Shown here: positions 37,475-47,089 of the stretch, one piece after another
How the letters are laid out: the number at the start of each line of letters is the position of its first letter
Position numbering within the stretch: position 1 is the stretch's first letter
From: Acinetobacter piscicola
GTDB taxonomy: Bacteria > Pseudomonadota > Gammaproteobacteria > Pseudomonadales > Moraxellaceae
Assembly: GCF_015218165.1 (NCBI RefSeq)
Contig: NZ_CP048659.1
Location: 3,162,001 to 3,226,000, forward strand
Direction of reading: 5' to 3'
DNA: 64,000 bases
Made by a program: the position numbers and the translations under genes
Notes under the pieces: model-generated
Databases searched by the model: none
Told to the model about the DNA's origin: nothing
What the model saw: only the letters and a program-made list of their open reading frames with translations

Positions 37475-38869
37475 TTATAAATCGTTTATCTCAACATTTT
37501 TTTCAAATAAGGCAATGGATTCAACATGACCTGTATGTGTAAACATATCCATCACACCCGCCTTTTTCAGCTGATACCCATGTTGCACTAAAATCCCAGC
37601 ATCCCTCGCAAGCGTTGCAGGGTCACAGGATACATAAACGATTTTTTTTGCACCAAACTTAGGTACATAATGCATGATTTGCTCCGCCCCCGCACGAGGT
37701 GGGTCTATTAATAATGCATCAAATCCTTGATTTGCCCAAGAATTTTGAGAAAAATCTTTTGTTAAATCTTGTGAGTAAAACGTAACATTAGTTATGCAAT
37801 TTTTCAGTGCATTTTCTGTACCGCGCTTAACCATCTCGGGACTACCTTCAACAGCAATCACCGATCCAGTTTGCCCAACTTTTTTAGCGAGTGGTAAAGA
37901 AAAATTACCTAGACCGCAGAAAAGATCAAGCACACGCTCACCTTGTTTTAAATCAAGCAAATCACATGCCAATTTTACCATTTGTGGATTTACAGTAGGA
38001 TTCACCTGCGTAAAATCTGTAGGTTTAAATGCAAAATGAATTGCAAAATCATTCAAACTATAATGTAAATGCATCGCCGCTTGAGCATCATCTACACGAT
38101 GTAAGCTCTCATTCCCCGCAGGTTGAAAATACAGTTGCCACTGTTCCTCTAACGCAAATTGTTTTAATCGGTTGACATCTTGTGTCGATAAATCCGCTGT
38201 ATGGCGAATTAATAATGCAATTTCCTGATCACCCTTTGCTAATTCTATATGACCAATATCGGCTTTGCCTGTAAGACTTTCGAGTAATACACGCAGTTTA
38301 GGTAAAGCTTTATCTAATTGTTGATCTAAAATCTTACACGTGTGGATATTAATCAATTGATTACTTTGCGACTCACGAAAGCCCATTAACAGTTTTTTCG
38401 TTTTTGCAATATAGCGCACACCAATGCGGGCTTTATGACGATAATCAACTTTAAGAGAACGAATAGGCGCTAGCCATTCTTTAGGCTCCAAACCTGCAAA
38501 ATGTTTTAAATGCGATTTTAATACATCTTGTTTAAAACGGATTTGCTCATCAGGATGTAAATGCTGCAAGTTACAGCCGCCGCATGTGCCAAAATGTGGA
38601 CATATCGGTTCGATCCGTTGCGGATGTGGTTCACTTAAAAGTTGTATCGTATCGGCTTCTTCAAGCTTAGACACTTGACGCGTAATTTGTACTTTGACTT
38701 TTTCACCCGGTAAAGCAAAACGAATAAAAACACTTTTGCCTTTTTTATCAGATGGATGACTTGGATCATCACCATAGCGTGCTATGCCTCGCCCCTCATG
38801 TGAAAGTCTCTCAACGTTAAAAATAGACTGTGGTCGTTGAGATGGACGAGGTTTAGCTCTATGTTTCAA
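37475..38869 (-). CDS. rlmD: 23S rRNA (uracil(1939)-C(5))-methyltransferase RlmD
   Basis: This 464-residue SAM-dependent methyltransferase has an N-terminal TRAM domain (residues about 15-75) and the 4Fe-4S cluster cysteines, of which [15 protein letters not shown] near residue 91 shows three. The SAM site is [16 protein letters not shown], and the catalytic Cys lies in [12 protein letters not shown]. There is no ATG near the conserved N-terminus: the frame opens at TTG (38869-38867) with AGG six bases upstream. It pairs with relA downstream, as in E. coli. Confidence 0.94.
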   Translation of the reverse strand: MKHRAKPRPSQRPQSIFNVERLSHEGRGIARYGDDPSHPSDKKGKSVFIRFALPGEKVKVQITRQVSKLEEADTIQLLSEPHPQRIEPICPHFGTCGGCNLQHLHPDEQIRFKQDVLKSHLKHFAGLEPKEWLAPIRSLKVDYRHKARIGVRYIAKTKKLLMGFRESQSNQLINIHTCKILDQQLDKALPKLRVLLESLTGKADIGHIELAKGDQEIALLIRHTADLSTQDVNRLKQFALEEQWQLYFQPAGNESLHRVDDAQAAMHLHYSLNDFAIHFAFKPTDFTQVNPTVNPQMVKLACDLLDLKQGERVLDLFCGLGNFSLPLAKKVGQTGSVIAVEGSPEMVKRGTENALKNCITNVTFYSQDLTKDFSQNSWANQGFDALLIDPPRAGAEQIMHYVPKFGAKKIVYVSCDPATLARDAGILVQHGYQLKKAGVMDMFTHTGHVESIALFEKNVEINDL

Positions 38870-38877
38870 AGGAATAC

Positions 38878-39699
38878 CTAATTGGGAGTAGTGGGAAAAT
38901 CTGTAGCGCTAAAAGCAGTTTTTTGTGCGCTTTCACGCCAAATCTGTACAAACTCAGCTTGCTGCGGTTGACCTTGTAAATAGTGAATCGTCGCTTGAAT
39001 CCAAAGCTGATGATCTGCGAGTGAAATTTGACCTTTGAGTAAATTCCAACGCAAAAATATCAACCATGTATTTAAGACATCACCTTCACAATAACTGGTC
39101 AACTTGAGCCATTGTTTGGTTTTCACATATTCAGGAATAAAATAACCTGCAATACCTCGTTTACCAGGAAAACCCAATAAATGTGCAATATCATCTAATT
39201 TCTGAAAATGTCGACCATTAAACATTGCCATCACATCCATCAAGTCAACATGACGATGATGATAACGATTTTGGTAGTTATTATACCGTTTTTGTGTGTC
39301 AATCTCACCTTGATCGAACAAACTTGGTGCAGATAAACCATGATACATGGCACGGAACAAAATCACAGGTAAATCAAACTGCGAACCATTCCAACTGACC
39401 AAAGTAGGATGACGCTTATCAAAAATCGATAGAAATTTCTTTAAAATTTCTGCTTCAGAAAAATGTTCTTGGCTAAATGAAAACAGCTTCATCGAACCAT
39501 TTTCATCAATCCATAAACCTGAAATACAGACAATTTCATGTAAAGGTAAGCGTTGAAAATCCGTCCCTGCTTCTTGACGGCGGATTTTCATTAATGCGTG
39601 CTCTAAATCTTCTGCAGGTAAATCCAACCCATACAAATGTGCACCCGACTGATGATCAGTCAATGTTTCAATATCAAAAACCAGTACGGGTAAACGCAT
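38878..39699 (-). CDS. Predicted 3'-5' exonuclease (PolB-type)
   Basis: This 273-residue protein belongs to the DnaQ-like superfamily group related to the PolB proofreading domain. Exo I is Asp9-Ile-Glu11 in [10 protein letters not shown]; Exo II is the Asn-x-x-x-Phe-Asp in [11 protein letters not shown]; Exo III is [10 protein letters not shown] with the Tyr/Cys and Asp. All acidic metal ligands are present, so it should be active. The biological role is not established. An ATG at 39699 is chosen over 39723 because it starts just before the first beta strand. It ends 8 bases before rlmD, suggesting an exonuclease-rlmD-relA operon. Confidence 0.86.
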   Translation of the reverse strand: MRLPVLVFDIETLTDHQSGAHLYGLDLPAEDLEHALMKIRRQEAGTDFQRLPLHEIVCISGLWIDENGSMKLFSFSQEHFSEAEILKKFLSIFDKRHPTLVSWNGSQFDLPVILFRAMYHGLSAPSLFDQGEIDTQKRYNNYQNRYHHRHVDLMDVMAMFNGRHFQKLDDIAHLLGFPGKRGIAGYFIPEYVKTKQWLKLTSYCEGDVLNTWLIFLRWNLLKGQISLADHQLWIQATIHYLQGQPQQAEFVQIWRESAQKTAFSATDFPTTPN

Positions 39700-39807
39700 A
39701 AATAAGATTTCCCTAAACGACATAGACTATTTTACACATTAACTCGCTTCTTTTCAGAGAATCAATGCAGATAGGCAAATAATTGTAAAGTCTAAATCTT
39801 TTAAAAT

Positions 39808-40722
39808 TTAATCCTCAACAGAGAATAAACCTGTTGAAAGATAACGGTCGCCACGATCACACACGATACATACAATCACCGCATCAGGATTTTCTTCTGC
39901 AATTTTGATTGAAGCCCACACAGCTCCACCTGATGATGTTCCCGCACTGATCCCCTCTTTACGTGCTAAAGCACGTGCAGTTTTTTCAGCTTCAATTTGT
40001 GGAATATCCATAATGTGATCGACACGTGATGGATCAAAAATCGTAGGTAAATACTCTTGTGGCCAACGGCGAATCCCTGCAATATTTGAACCTTCAGACG
40101 GTTGTAAACCCACAATTTGAATGTCAGGATTTTGTTCTTTTAAATATTTTGAAATCCCCATGATGGTTCCCGTTGTTCCCATAGAACTCACGAAATGGGT
40201 GATTTTACCCCCTGTTTGTTGCCAGATTTCTGGACCTGTCGTGAGGTAATGTGCTTCAACATTATCAGGATTACCAAACTGATTTAAAACCAGACCTTGC
40301 CCTTCTTTTTCCATTTGTAATGCCATGTCACGTGCTTCTTCCATGCTTGCTGCTTCAATCAGCTCAGCACCATATGCACGCATCGCATCTTTACGCTCTT
40401 GGCTCGATGCAGCTGGCATAATCAAACGCATGTTGTAACCACGCATTGCCGCAACCATCGCCAATGCAATTCCTGTATTCCCACTGGTCGCTTCAATCAA
40501 GGTATCTCCCGGCTGAATTTGTCCACGTTTTTCAGCTTGCATAATCATATTGTATGCAGGACGATCTTTAACAGAACCCGCAGGATTATTGCCTTCAAGT
40601 TTTGCCAATACCGTTGCTTGAGTATGATTTGCCAAACGCTGCAAACGCACTAAAGGCGTTTTTCCGACATAATGGTCAAGTAGAAAATCATCAGCGAAGA
40701 AATCAGGTTGTGTGTTACTCAT
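39808..40722 (-). CDS. cysM: Cysteine synthase B
   Basis: CysM is a PLP enzyme that makes cysteine, or S-sulfocysteine when thiosulfate is used, from O-acetylserine. The 304 residues have the PLP lysine in NNPAGSVKDRPAYNMI, the EATSGNTGIALAM loop and the phosphate-binding SSMGTTGTIMG. CysM-type features are the Pro-x-Arg loop RRWPQEYLP and the short C-terminus. Three in-frame starts (GTG 40731, ATG 40725, ATG 40722) exist; AGGTG is best spaced for 40722. It is divergent from barA, as is usual next to this kinase. Confidence 0.95.
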   Translation of the reverse strand: MSNTQPDFFADDFLLDHYVGKTPLVRLQRLANHTQATVLAKLEGNNPAGSVKDRPAYNMIMQAEKRGQIQPGDTLIEATSGNTGIALAMVAAMRGYNMRLIMPAASSQERKDAMRAYGAELIEAASMEEARDMALQMEKEGQGLVLNQFGNPDNVEAHYLTTGPEIWQQTGGKITHFVSSMGTTGTIMGISKYLKEQNPDIQIVGLQPSEGSNIAGIRRWPQEYLPTIFDPSRVDHIMDIPQIEAEKTARALARKEGISAGTSSGGAVWASIKIAEENPDAVIVCIVCDRGDRYLSTGLFSVED

Positions 40723-41037
40723 CATTTGCACCTATATTGAGGTGGCGATATTGTATGAAAAAATAAAACTTACTGCACAACTTTCCATTCATTTTTCAAA
40801 ATACTATGCCTCTATTAAAGCGATTCAGTATATTTTTTACTTTCATAGCATTTAATATTTTATTTTTAAAATCATTGATATAAAATAATTGAAACTTTAC
40901 TTAGCATTTAAAATAATAAGATTATCTATAAATCAGCAAAGTATATTTTCCAAACGCTAAGATTTTTAATCAGATTGTCATGCAGGATGAATAAAGCATG
41001 TTAATATCATGCGCATGGTCAATGAGTTGCTGGAACC
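40723..41037. other. cysM-barA intergenic region
   Basis: This AT-rich divergent promoter space has no gene that I can support. The only structure seen is an inverted repeat, GCATG-TTAATAT-CATGC at 40996-41012, about 25 bases upstream of the barA start, which could be an operator or a leader hairpin. Confidence 0.4.
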
Positions 41038-43842
41038 ATGTCGAATTTCAATAAAAAACTCTTTAAACGTTTAAAACTCAATCATGCTTATGGGCAACTT
41101 ATTGCATTAATTTTTGTACCGATCACTATTTTAGCGTGTGTTGGTGCACTCTTAGTGATCAAAGAGACTTCTTCCGCGACCAAATCCAATCAACGCTATG
41201 CCGCAATTGCGATTTTGAGCCGTTATCAAAATACTGCTGAACAGTTGATTCGCTTAATACAGAATGATCCCAAACAAAAACCCCATGCTGAAAATATTTT
41301 GCAGCATATGTTTAATGAAAAATATTTGATTCGTGCTGCAATCGTTCAGTCAAATAGCAAAGTATTGCTCAATGTTGGTTATCAAAGTCAGCAGTCTTGG
41401 CCAAAGCCCCCCACACAAGGTACTTTTGTCGGACCTCTTACAGCAAAGCATAATAATATTTACGCCACTCTTTTACACAATAATACGCAACAACCACCCG
41501 TTTGGCTCATGATTGAGTTGGACAATCAACCCTTAGAAATTGCCCACTATCGGGTCATGATCGTGTTGATTACCACAGGGCTATTTACTTTACTTTTATT
41601 ATTACTGTGCTTAAATTTTTATTCTCGCCGTTGGATCGCACCAATGTACGAGATTCGTATGCAGTTACAACGTCTAAATGCTGACACGCTCGATCAGCAC
41701 ATGGTCATCAACAGTACAGGCGAGCTACGCCTACTACAACGTGACATTGCCAATGTGGTCAAACGTCTGCATTTTAGTTTCTTAGAATTAAAAGAACATA
41801 CCGAACAAACTGAGGATGATTTAAGACGTACCTTAGATACACTCGAAGTGCAAAACATTACCTATAAACAGGCACGTGACCAAGCGATTTCATCCAATCA
41901 GGCAAAATCGGTCTTTTTAGCCAATATCAGTCATGAATTACGCACCCCATTAAACAGTATCGATGGCTTTATTCATTTATTGCTTCGACAAGATAATCTC
42001 AGCAATGACCAAAGCTTATACCTACAAACCATTCGTAAATCTTCGGCCCATTTATTGGCATTAATTAATGATGTACTCGACTTTTCCAAAATTGATGCCG
42101 GAAAATTAGAACTCGAAACTGCACCTTTTGATCTTGAAGAAGCAATTTTTGACGTCATGGATATGTTGTCACCTTTGGCTGCACAAAAGCAGATTGAAAT
42201 GGCATTTTACTATGACGATACCGTTCCGAAACATGTCAATGGTGATATTTTACGCTTTAAGCAAATTCTGACTAATCTGATTTCCAATGCGATTAAATTC
42301 ACCCCAGATGGCGAAATTATTGTACGTGTGCGTATGGAACATGATGATATTGGACAATGCTTATTGCACTTTAGTGTACAAGACAGCGGAATCGGTTTAA
42401 GTGGTACAGATCGTAAAAAACTATTTGAATCTTTCTCACAAGGTGATGCTTCTGTCACACGCCAGTTCGGTGGTACAGGTTTAGGACTTGCCATTTCCAA
42501 ACAGCTTGTACATTTAATGCACGGGCAAATTGGTTTTGAAGACAATCAAGAACGTGCACCCACAGAAAAAGGCTCAACCTTTTGGTTTACCGCACAGTTT
42601 GATGTGGATGAACATGAGGAAATTATCCATCCGGTCTTTAAAGATATGCATGTCGTTTCCTTCCTCGCACACCCTGCAACTGCCAATGTATTACGTCATT
42701 ATTTAGAAGACTATCAAGTGACGCATATTGAAACACAGTCTATTTTAGACTTGTTTAGCAAGCTCAATAGCTTAGAGCGACTACCTGAAAACACATGGTT
42801 AATTGTTGATCATAGCGGTGATACAGAAGCATTATTAAAAGAAATTCGTGCACGTTATCAAGGTCATTTAGCCGTATATGGCTATCAAATGTCATTAGAG
42901 CCAAATATGCTCAATGAATATCGTGCTCGTCCATTATATCAACCGCTCAGTCGTACAGGCGTCATTCAACTGCTCAGCAATCAGCCAATTTTTGAACCTG
43001 AGCAACACCAAGATTTTAAAGCACGTGATCTGCATGTCTTGGCAGTCGATGACCATTTGCCCAACTTAATTGTACTTGAAGCCCTGCTTGCTGAACTCAA
43101 TGTCAAAACCACCAAAGCGCAAAGTGGTCAAGAAGCATTAACCATCATCCAACAAGGTATTGAACAAGGCTTAAAACCACATGATCTCGTGTTTATGGAC
43201 ATTCAAATGCCTGTCATGTCAGGTATTGATACCACCCGTGCCATTCGTTCTTTAGAGTCAACTTTGGATGGCATGCGCATGCCGATCATTGCGCTCACTG
43301 CTCATGCACTGGCAGATGAAAAACAAAAACTTCTAAAAGTAGGTATGGATGACTATGTCACCAAACCCATTCAGATTGATCAATTGATTCAAATCTTAAC
43401 GCAATGGACATCTGATAACTTTGTTCAATCACAACAAGCTACTGAAAATACGGTCTATGTCGATGCACTCGACCCCGATATCTTAGATTGGAAACAAAGT
43501 CTTTCTTTAGCAGCCAATAAAGAAGATTTAGCACAAGATTTACTCAAAATGTTAGTCGATAGCTTCCCAACAGAATTAGATGAAATTTCACAATTGATTG
43601 AACTTGAAGATTTCCCACAGCTTGAACATGTATTACATCGTTTATATGGTGCAACACGTTATGTAGGTACACCAAAATTACAACGCGCTACAGGTGAGTT
43701 TGAACAGTTTGTATCGACTTTAAGAAAAGAACGCCGTAAAGCCGATGAACCATTTATTCAAGAAACTTTGCAACGTTTAGACCATTTACAATTAGTCATT
43801 CATGAAGTGGAGTCAGCCGCGCAGCAAGTGCTCAGTAGCTAA
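41038..43842 (+). CDS. barA: Hybrid sensor histidine kinase BarA/GacS
   Basis: This 934-residue tripartite kinase signals to the response regulator UvrY/GacA and so to Csr/Rsm small RNAs. It has TM1 (about residues 20-45), a periplasmic sensor of about 125 residues, TM2 (about 176-200) and HAMP. The HisKA domain carries phospho-acceptor His299 in ANISHELRTPLNS, followed by HATPase_c (NLISNAIKFTPDGEI, FGGTGLGLAIS) and a degenerate receiver-like stretch. The true receiver has Asp721 in VFMDIQMPVMSG, and the Hpt domain has His867 in VLHRLYGATRYVG. All phosphorelay residues are present. It is monocistronic and next to the relA-rlmD-cysM group, as in other gammaproteobacteria. Confidence 0.95.
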   Translation: MSNFNKKLFKRLKLNHAYGQLIALIFVPITILACVGALLVIKETSSATKSNQRYAAIAILSRYQNTAEQLIRLIQNDPKQKPHAENILQHMFNEKYLIRAAIVQSNSKVLLNVGYQSQQSWPKPPTQGTFVGPLTAKHNNIYATLLHNNTQQPPVWLMIELDNQPLEIAHYRVMIVLITTGLFTLLLLLLCLNFYSRRWIAPMYEIRMQLQRLNADTLDQHMVINSTGELRLLQRDIANVVKRLHFSFLELKEHTEQTEDDLRRTLDTLEVQNITYKQARDQAISSNQAKSVFLANISHELRTPLNSIDGFIHLLLRQDNLSNDQSLYLQTIRKSSAHLLALINDVLDFSKIDAGKLELETAPFDLEEAIFDVMDMLSPLAAQKQIEMAFYYDDTVPKHVNGDILRFKQILTNLISNAIKFTPDGEIIVRVRMEHDDIGQCLLHFSVQDSGIGLSGTDRKKLFESFSQGDASVTRQFGGTGLGLAISKQLVHLMHGQIGFEDNQERAPTEKGSTFWFTAQFDVDEHEEIIHPVFKDMHVVSFLAHPATANVLRHYLEDYQVTHIETQSILDLFSKLNSLERLPENTWLIVDHSGDTEALLKEIRARYQGHLAVYGYQMSLEPNMLNEYRARPLYQPLSRTGVIQLLSNQPIFEPEQHQDFKARDLHVLAVDDHLPNLIVLEALLAELNVKTTKAQSGQEALTIIQQGIEQGLKPHDLVFMDIQMPVMSGIDTTRAIRSLESTLDGMRMPIIALTAHALADEKQKLLKVGMDDYVTKPIQIDQLIQILTQWTSDNFVQSQQATENTVYVDALDPDILDWKQSLSLAANKEDLAQDLLKMLVDSFPTELDEISQLIELEDFPQLEHVLHRLYGATRYVGTPKLQRATGEFEQFVSTLRKERRKADEPFIQETLQRLDHLQLVIHEVESAAQQVLSS

Positions 43843-43957
43843 TGTGTAGATCAGAACTATTGAGGTATCACTAATGACTACTTTCTGTGACTGCACTGTC
43901 ATGTTCCCATGACATGTGCATGCTATGCTAAATGACAAATCAAGAAGAGTAAAAAAC

Positions 43958-44746
43958 ATGTCGCTATTACGCATTGAAAAACAAAATGGCATTGCTACGG
44001 TATATCTCAACCGCCCAGAAAAACGCAATGCAATGAGCTTTGCTTTACTACGAGAGTTGGTCATTACTGCCCAAAAGATTAAAAAAGATCGTAGTATCCG
44101 TGCTGTCATTTTAACAGGCGAAGCCAATGTATTTAGTGCTGGCATTGATCTTGCTGATTTAAACAACCCCAAAAATACAGCTTTTGCTGCTTGGGAGTTG
44201 TTAAAACCAGGACAAAGTTTATTTCAAAAAGCCTTTCTCATTTGGCAAGAACTCCCAGTTCCTGTCATTGCAGCACTAGAAGGTTTTTGCTTTGGCGCAG
44301 GGATGCAATTGGCGCTTGCAGCAGATATTCGAATCGCTCATCCTGATACGAAAATGTCAATCATGGAAAGTCGTTGGGGCTTAGTACCTGATATGGGATT
44401 ATCTCGCTCAATCAAAGGCGTTATTGGCTTAGATTTAGCAAAAGAGTTGACTTTAACTGCGCGTATTTTTGATGGCAATTACGCCAAAGAGATCGGCTTA
44501 GTCACTCATACTGATCCAGCACCGCTTACAAAAGCTCAAGCCATTGCTGAAGAAATGTTACAACGCTCACCGGATGCGCTTGCAGCAGCAAAACGCGTGC
44601 TCGATGCAATGGAGCATGAACCTAAAAAGTCATTGCGTTTAGAAAAAATTTGGCAATTGAAATTACTTTTAGGTAAGAACAGTCAAATTGCACGTAAAAA
44701 AGATAAAAACCCAGACGTGGAGTTTTTACCTCGCCAATTTAAATAA
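43958..44746 (+). CDS. Enoyl-CoA hydratase/isomerase (crotonase) family
   Basis: This 262-residue crotonase-fold protein has the oxyanion loop 1 in ANVFSAGIDLADL, oxyanion loop 2 in EGFCFGAGMQLALAADIRIA, and an acidic residue in MESRWGLVPDMG at the position of a catalytic Glu. The pattern with SAGID and the Glu in ESRWGLVPD is commonly annotated as crotonase or enoyl-CoA hydratase; the true substrate is unknown. AGAAGAGT before the ATG at 43958 fixes the start (an ATG at 43916 is in frame but poorly placed). It is the first of three co-directional genes (with 44798 and 45713). Confidence 0.85.
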   Translation: MSLLRIEKQNGIATVYLNRPEKRNAMSFALLRELVITAQKIKKDRSIRAVILTGEANVFSAGIDLADLNNPKNTAFAAWELLKPGQSLFQKAFLIWQELPVPVIAALEGFCFGAGMQLALAADIRIAHPDTKMSIMESRWGLVPDMGLSRSIKGVIGLDLAKELTLTARIFDGNYAKEIGLVTHTDPAPLTKAQAIAEEMLQRSPDALAAAKRVLDAMEHEPKKSLRLEKIWQLKLLLGKNSQIARKKDKNPDVEFLPRQFK

Positions 44747-44797
44747 TAGATATGTGAAATCATTTAAATTTACAGGGAATAGTTTGAGATCGTGAAT

Positions 44798-45667
44798 ATG
44801 AGTTTTGATCGTAATACTAAAATTGCATTTCTTGGAATGGGATTGATGGGCAGCCGCATGGCAACGCGTTTAGTCCAAGCTGGTTTTCAAGTAGCGATAT
44901 GGAATCGAACTGCGAGTGCATGTGAAAGCTTGATTGACATGGGAGCACATGCTCTTCAACTCGACAATATTGCAGACTATCCTGTTATTTTAAGCTGCCT
45001 TGCCGATGATCATGCCGTACAAAATGTGTTTGATCTCATCGCACCACATCTCAAACCTCAACAGGTCATTGTGGATTTTTCGAGTTTATCTGTGGATAAA
45101 ACGCTGATACTTGCGGATAAAGCACAGCAACTTAGTGTCACTTGGATTGACTCGCCTGTATCAGGTGGAACAGCAGGTGCAGAAAATGGCACTTTGGTCA
45201 TTTTTGCTGGGGGAGATGCCGAAACCATTGAGCATTTAAGCTTAATCTACAATGTTCTTTCGCAACGTGTCACACGCATGGGTGATTCAGGAACAGGACA
45301 AGCCACTAAAATCTGTAATCAACTTATTGTTGCCGCAAACAGTACACTGATTGCTGAAGCGGTTGCACTTGCACAACAAGCAGGTGTAGATACCACACTA
45401 CTTGCGCCTGCGCTCGCAGGTGGTTTTGCTGACTCAAAACCTTTTCAAATTTTAACGCCTCGCATGGCAGCACATCACTTTGAGCCTGTGCAATGGAAAG
45501 TACAAACATTATCAAAAGATTTAAATAATGCAGTTCACTTAGCTGAAAAATTCCAACTCGATATTCCTGTAGCAAAAAAAGCATTGTCGCAATTGCAAGC
45601 ACACCAAAACAATGGTTATGCTGATTCAGACCTAGCAAGTGTAATTAAACACGTTGAAAATCAATAA
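44798..45667 (+). CDS. 3-hydroxyisobutyrate dehydrogenase family oxidoreductase
   Basis: This 289-residue beta-hydroxyacid dehydrogenase has an N-terminal Rossmann domain (FLGMGLMGSRMATRL, then WNRT, suggesting NADP preference) and the substrate loop DSPVSGGTAGAENGTL. The catalytic lysine is in GQATKICNQLI, and the all-helical C-terminal domain follows. Family members include 3-hydroxyisobutyrate dehydrogenase and tartronate semialdehyde reductase. The hydroxypyruvate-isomerase-like gene that follows makes the second plausible (inference). A GTG at 44792 is a possible alternative start. Confidence 0.86.
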   Translation: MSFDRNTKIAFLGMGLMGSRMATRLVQAGFQVAIWNRTASACESLIDMGAHALQLDNIADYPVILSCLADDHAVQNVFDLIAPHLKPQQVIVDFSSLSVDKTLILADKAQQLSVTWIDSPVSGGTAGAENGTLVIFAGGDAETIEHLSLIYNVLSQRVTRMGDSGTGQATKICNQLIVAANSTLIAEAVALAQQAGVDTTLLAPALAGGFADSKPFQILTPRMAAHHFEPVQWKVQTLSKDLNNAVHLAEKFQLDIPVAKKALSQLQAHQNNGYADSDLASVIKHVENQ

Positions 45668-45712
45668 AACATTGAGAATTAATAATATGATAGATCAGCA
45701 TGGAGCAGATAT

Positions 45713-46507
45713 ATGAGTAAACTCGCAGTAAATCTTTCAATGATTTTTACTGAAGTCCCCTTAATTGAACGCTTTGCTTTAGCACATCAGCACGGCTTCC
45801 AACACATTGAAATTCAGTTTCCTTATGAGCTCAGTATTAGAGAAATTCAAAATCAACTTGATCAATATGCCTTAAAACTCTGCTTGATCAATGTCCCTGC
45901 GGGCGACTTAATGCATGGCGGTAATGGTTTAGCAGGTATTCCTGGCAAAGAGCTTGAATTTCATCAAGCGCTATTAACAGCAATTGAATATGCCACTGCG
46001 CTAAATGTCCCCAGTGTGAATATTCTTGCAGGTAAACAACCTCTAGATGCAGATCTACTTCCCTGCCTCAACACCCTATCTAAAAACTTAAAGCTTGCAT
46101 GTCACCTGTGTTCGGAACATCACATTCAGCCTGTTTTTGAAATGATTAATGGCACAGATATACCACGCTTTTTAGTGCAAAATATTGCCCAAGCCCAAGA
46201 AATGCTCGAAGCCGTACAACATCCTGCTTTAAAAATACAATATGATTGTTACCACATGGCAATGATGGGCGAAAATATTTTGCTGGCACTACAGGAAAAT
46301 ATAAACTGGATTGGGCATATTCAATTTGCTGACTGCCCAGGGCGACATGAACCCGATACAGCTCAGATAAATTATGCAGAAATTTTCACATGGCTTGGAC
46401 AAAGTTCATACACAGGCTATATCGCCGCAGAATACAAACCACAAGTTGATTCCAATCAATCATTTGCATGGAAAAGAAAATATTTTACCGACAACCACCA
46501 AGCTTAA
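45713..46507 (+). CDS. Hydroxypyruvate isomerase-like TIM-barrel protein
   Basis: This 264-residue xylose-isomerase-like TIM barrel has the opening AVNLSMIFTEVPLIERFALA and the metal-ligand Glu in FEMINGTDIPRF. Further ligands lie in QYDCYHMAMMGEN, IGHIQFADCPGRHEP and the final AAEYKP. The D-x-x-H, Q-x-A-D and final E-Y-x-P signatures fit Hyi and OtnI, which isomerise hydroxypyruvate or oxo-tetronate. GGAG sits 7 bases before the ATG. With the preceding reductase it resembles a glyoxylate/tartronate or tetronate pathway pair, but no carboligase or kinase is adjacent. Confidence 0.82.
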   Translation: MSKLAVNLSMIFTEVPLIERFALAHQHGFQHIEIQFPYELSIREIQNQLDQYALKLCLINVPAGDLMHGGNGLAGIPGKELEFHQALLTAIEYATALNVPSVNILAGKQPLDADLLPCLNTLSKNLKLACHLCSEHHIQPVFEMINGTDIPRFLVQNIAQAQEMLEAVQHPALKIQYDCYHMAMMGENILLALQENINWIGHIQFADCPGRHEPDTAQINYAEIFTWLGQSSYTGYIAAEYKPQVDSNQSFAWKRKYFTDNHQA

Positions 46508-46608
46508 ACTGGAAAAAATATCCACAAGTCTTATTGTATAAATTTGAATTTATTCGATAAAGGCGCTATATTAGAGGATGAGTAATTGTCTGGAAAATAT
46601 ATTTTACC

Positions 46609-47007
46609 ATGAATTTAGAACCATCGCCCAGCGCTTCTAATTCTCTTGAACTTGCAATGAATTCTCACAAACAAGATGTACAAAATTGCTTAAAAGTTGT
46701 ACATGAAGCCCTACTAGATGTAAAAGCAAAAGATATTCTTGAACTTGATGTAAGCAGCATTAGCAACGTAGCAGATGCTATCGTCATCGCAAGTGGTACA
46801 TCAACACGTCATGTTAAAGCGCTTGCTGATAATGTTGCTGAAGAAGCACGTAAAGCTGGCTTCCGCCCGATCGGGGTAGAAGGTGAGCGTGATGCAGAAT
46901 GGATCCTGATTGATTTAGGATTGGTTGTTGTACATGTCATGCTACCGACAGCTCGTAAATTTTATGATTTAGAAAGCTTATGGCGTGTAACTCCTGAAGT
47001 TGCCTAA
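46609..47007 (+). CDS. rsfS: Ribosomal silencing factor RsfS
   Basis: RsfS binds L14 on the 50S subunit and blocks subunit joining in poor conditions. The 132-residue protein has the core KDILELDVSSISNVADAIVIASGTSTRHVKAL, split here as the entry strand and the GTSTRH loop, then GVEGERDAEWILIDLGLVVVHVM. The first 16 residues (from 46609) are polar and non-conserved. An internal ATG (MNSHKQDVQ) would give a tighter match to the usual length, so the start is uncertain. nadD, its frequent neighbour, is not here. Confidence 0.93.
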   Translation: MNLEPSPSASNSLELAMNSHKQDVQNCLKVVHEALLDVKAKDILELDVSSISNVADAIVIASGTSTRHVKALADNVAEEARKAGFRPIGVEGERDAEWILIDLGLVVVHVMLPTARKFYDLESLWRVTPEVA

Positions 47008-47029
47008 AGCTCATTTATAAAATGAGAAA

Positions 47030-47060
47030 CTTAAAAAGCGACGTATTTGTCGCTTTTTTT
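47030..47060 (+). terminator. Terminator after rsfS
   Basis: The stem AAAAAGCGAC / GTCGCTTTTT with a 6-base loop and a T7 tail lies 22 bases past the rsfS stop, before the convergent ammonium-transporter gene. Confidence 0.88.
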
Positions 47061-47089
47061 GTCACTATTATTTGATTTTTTGCGAATTT

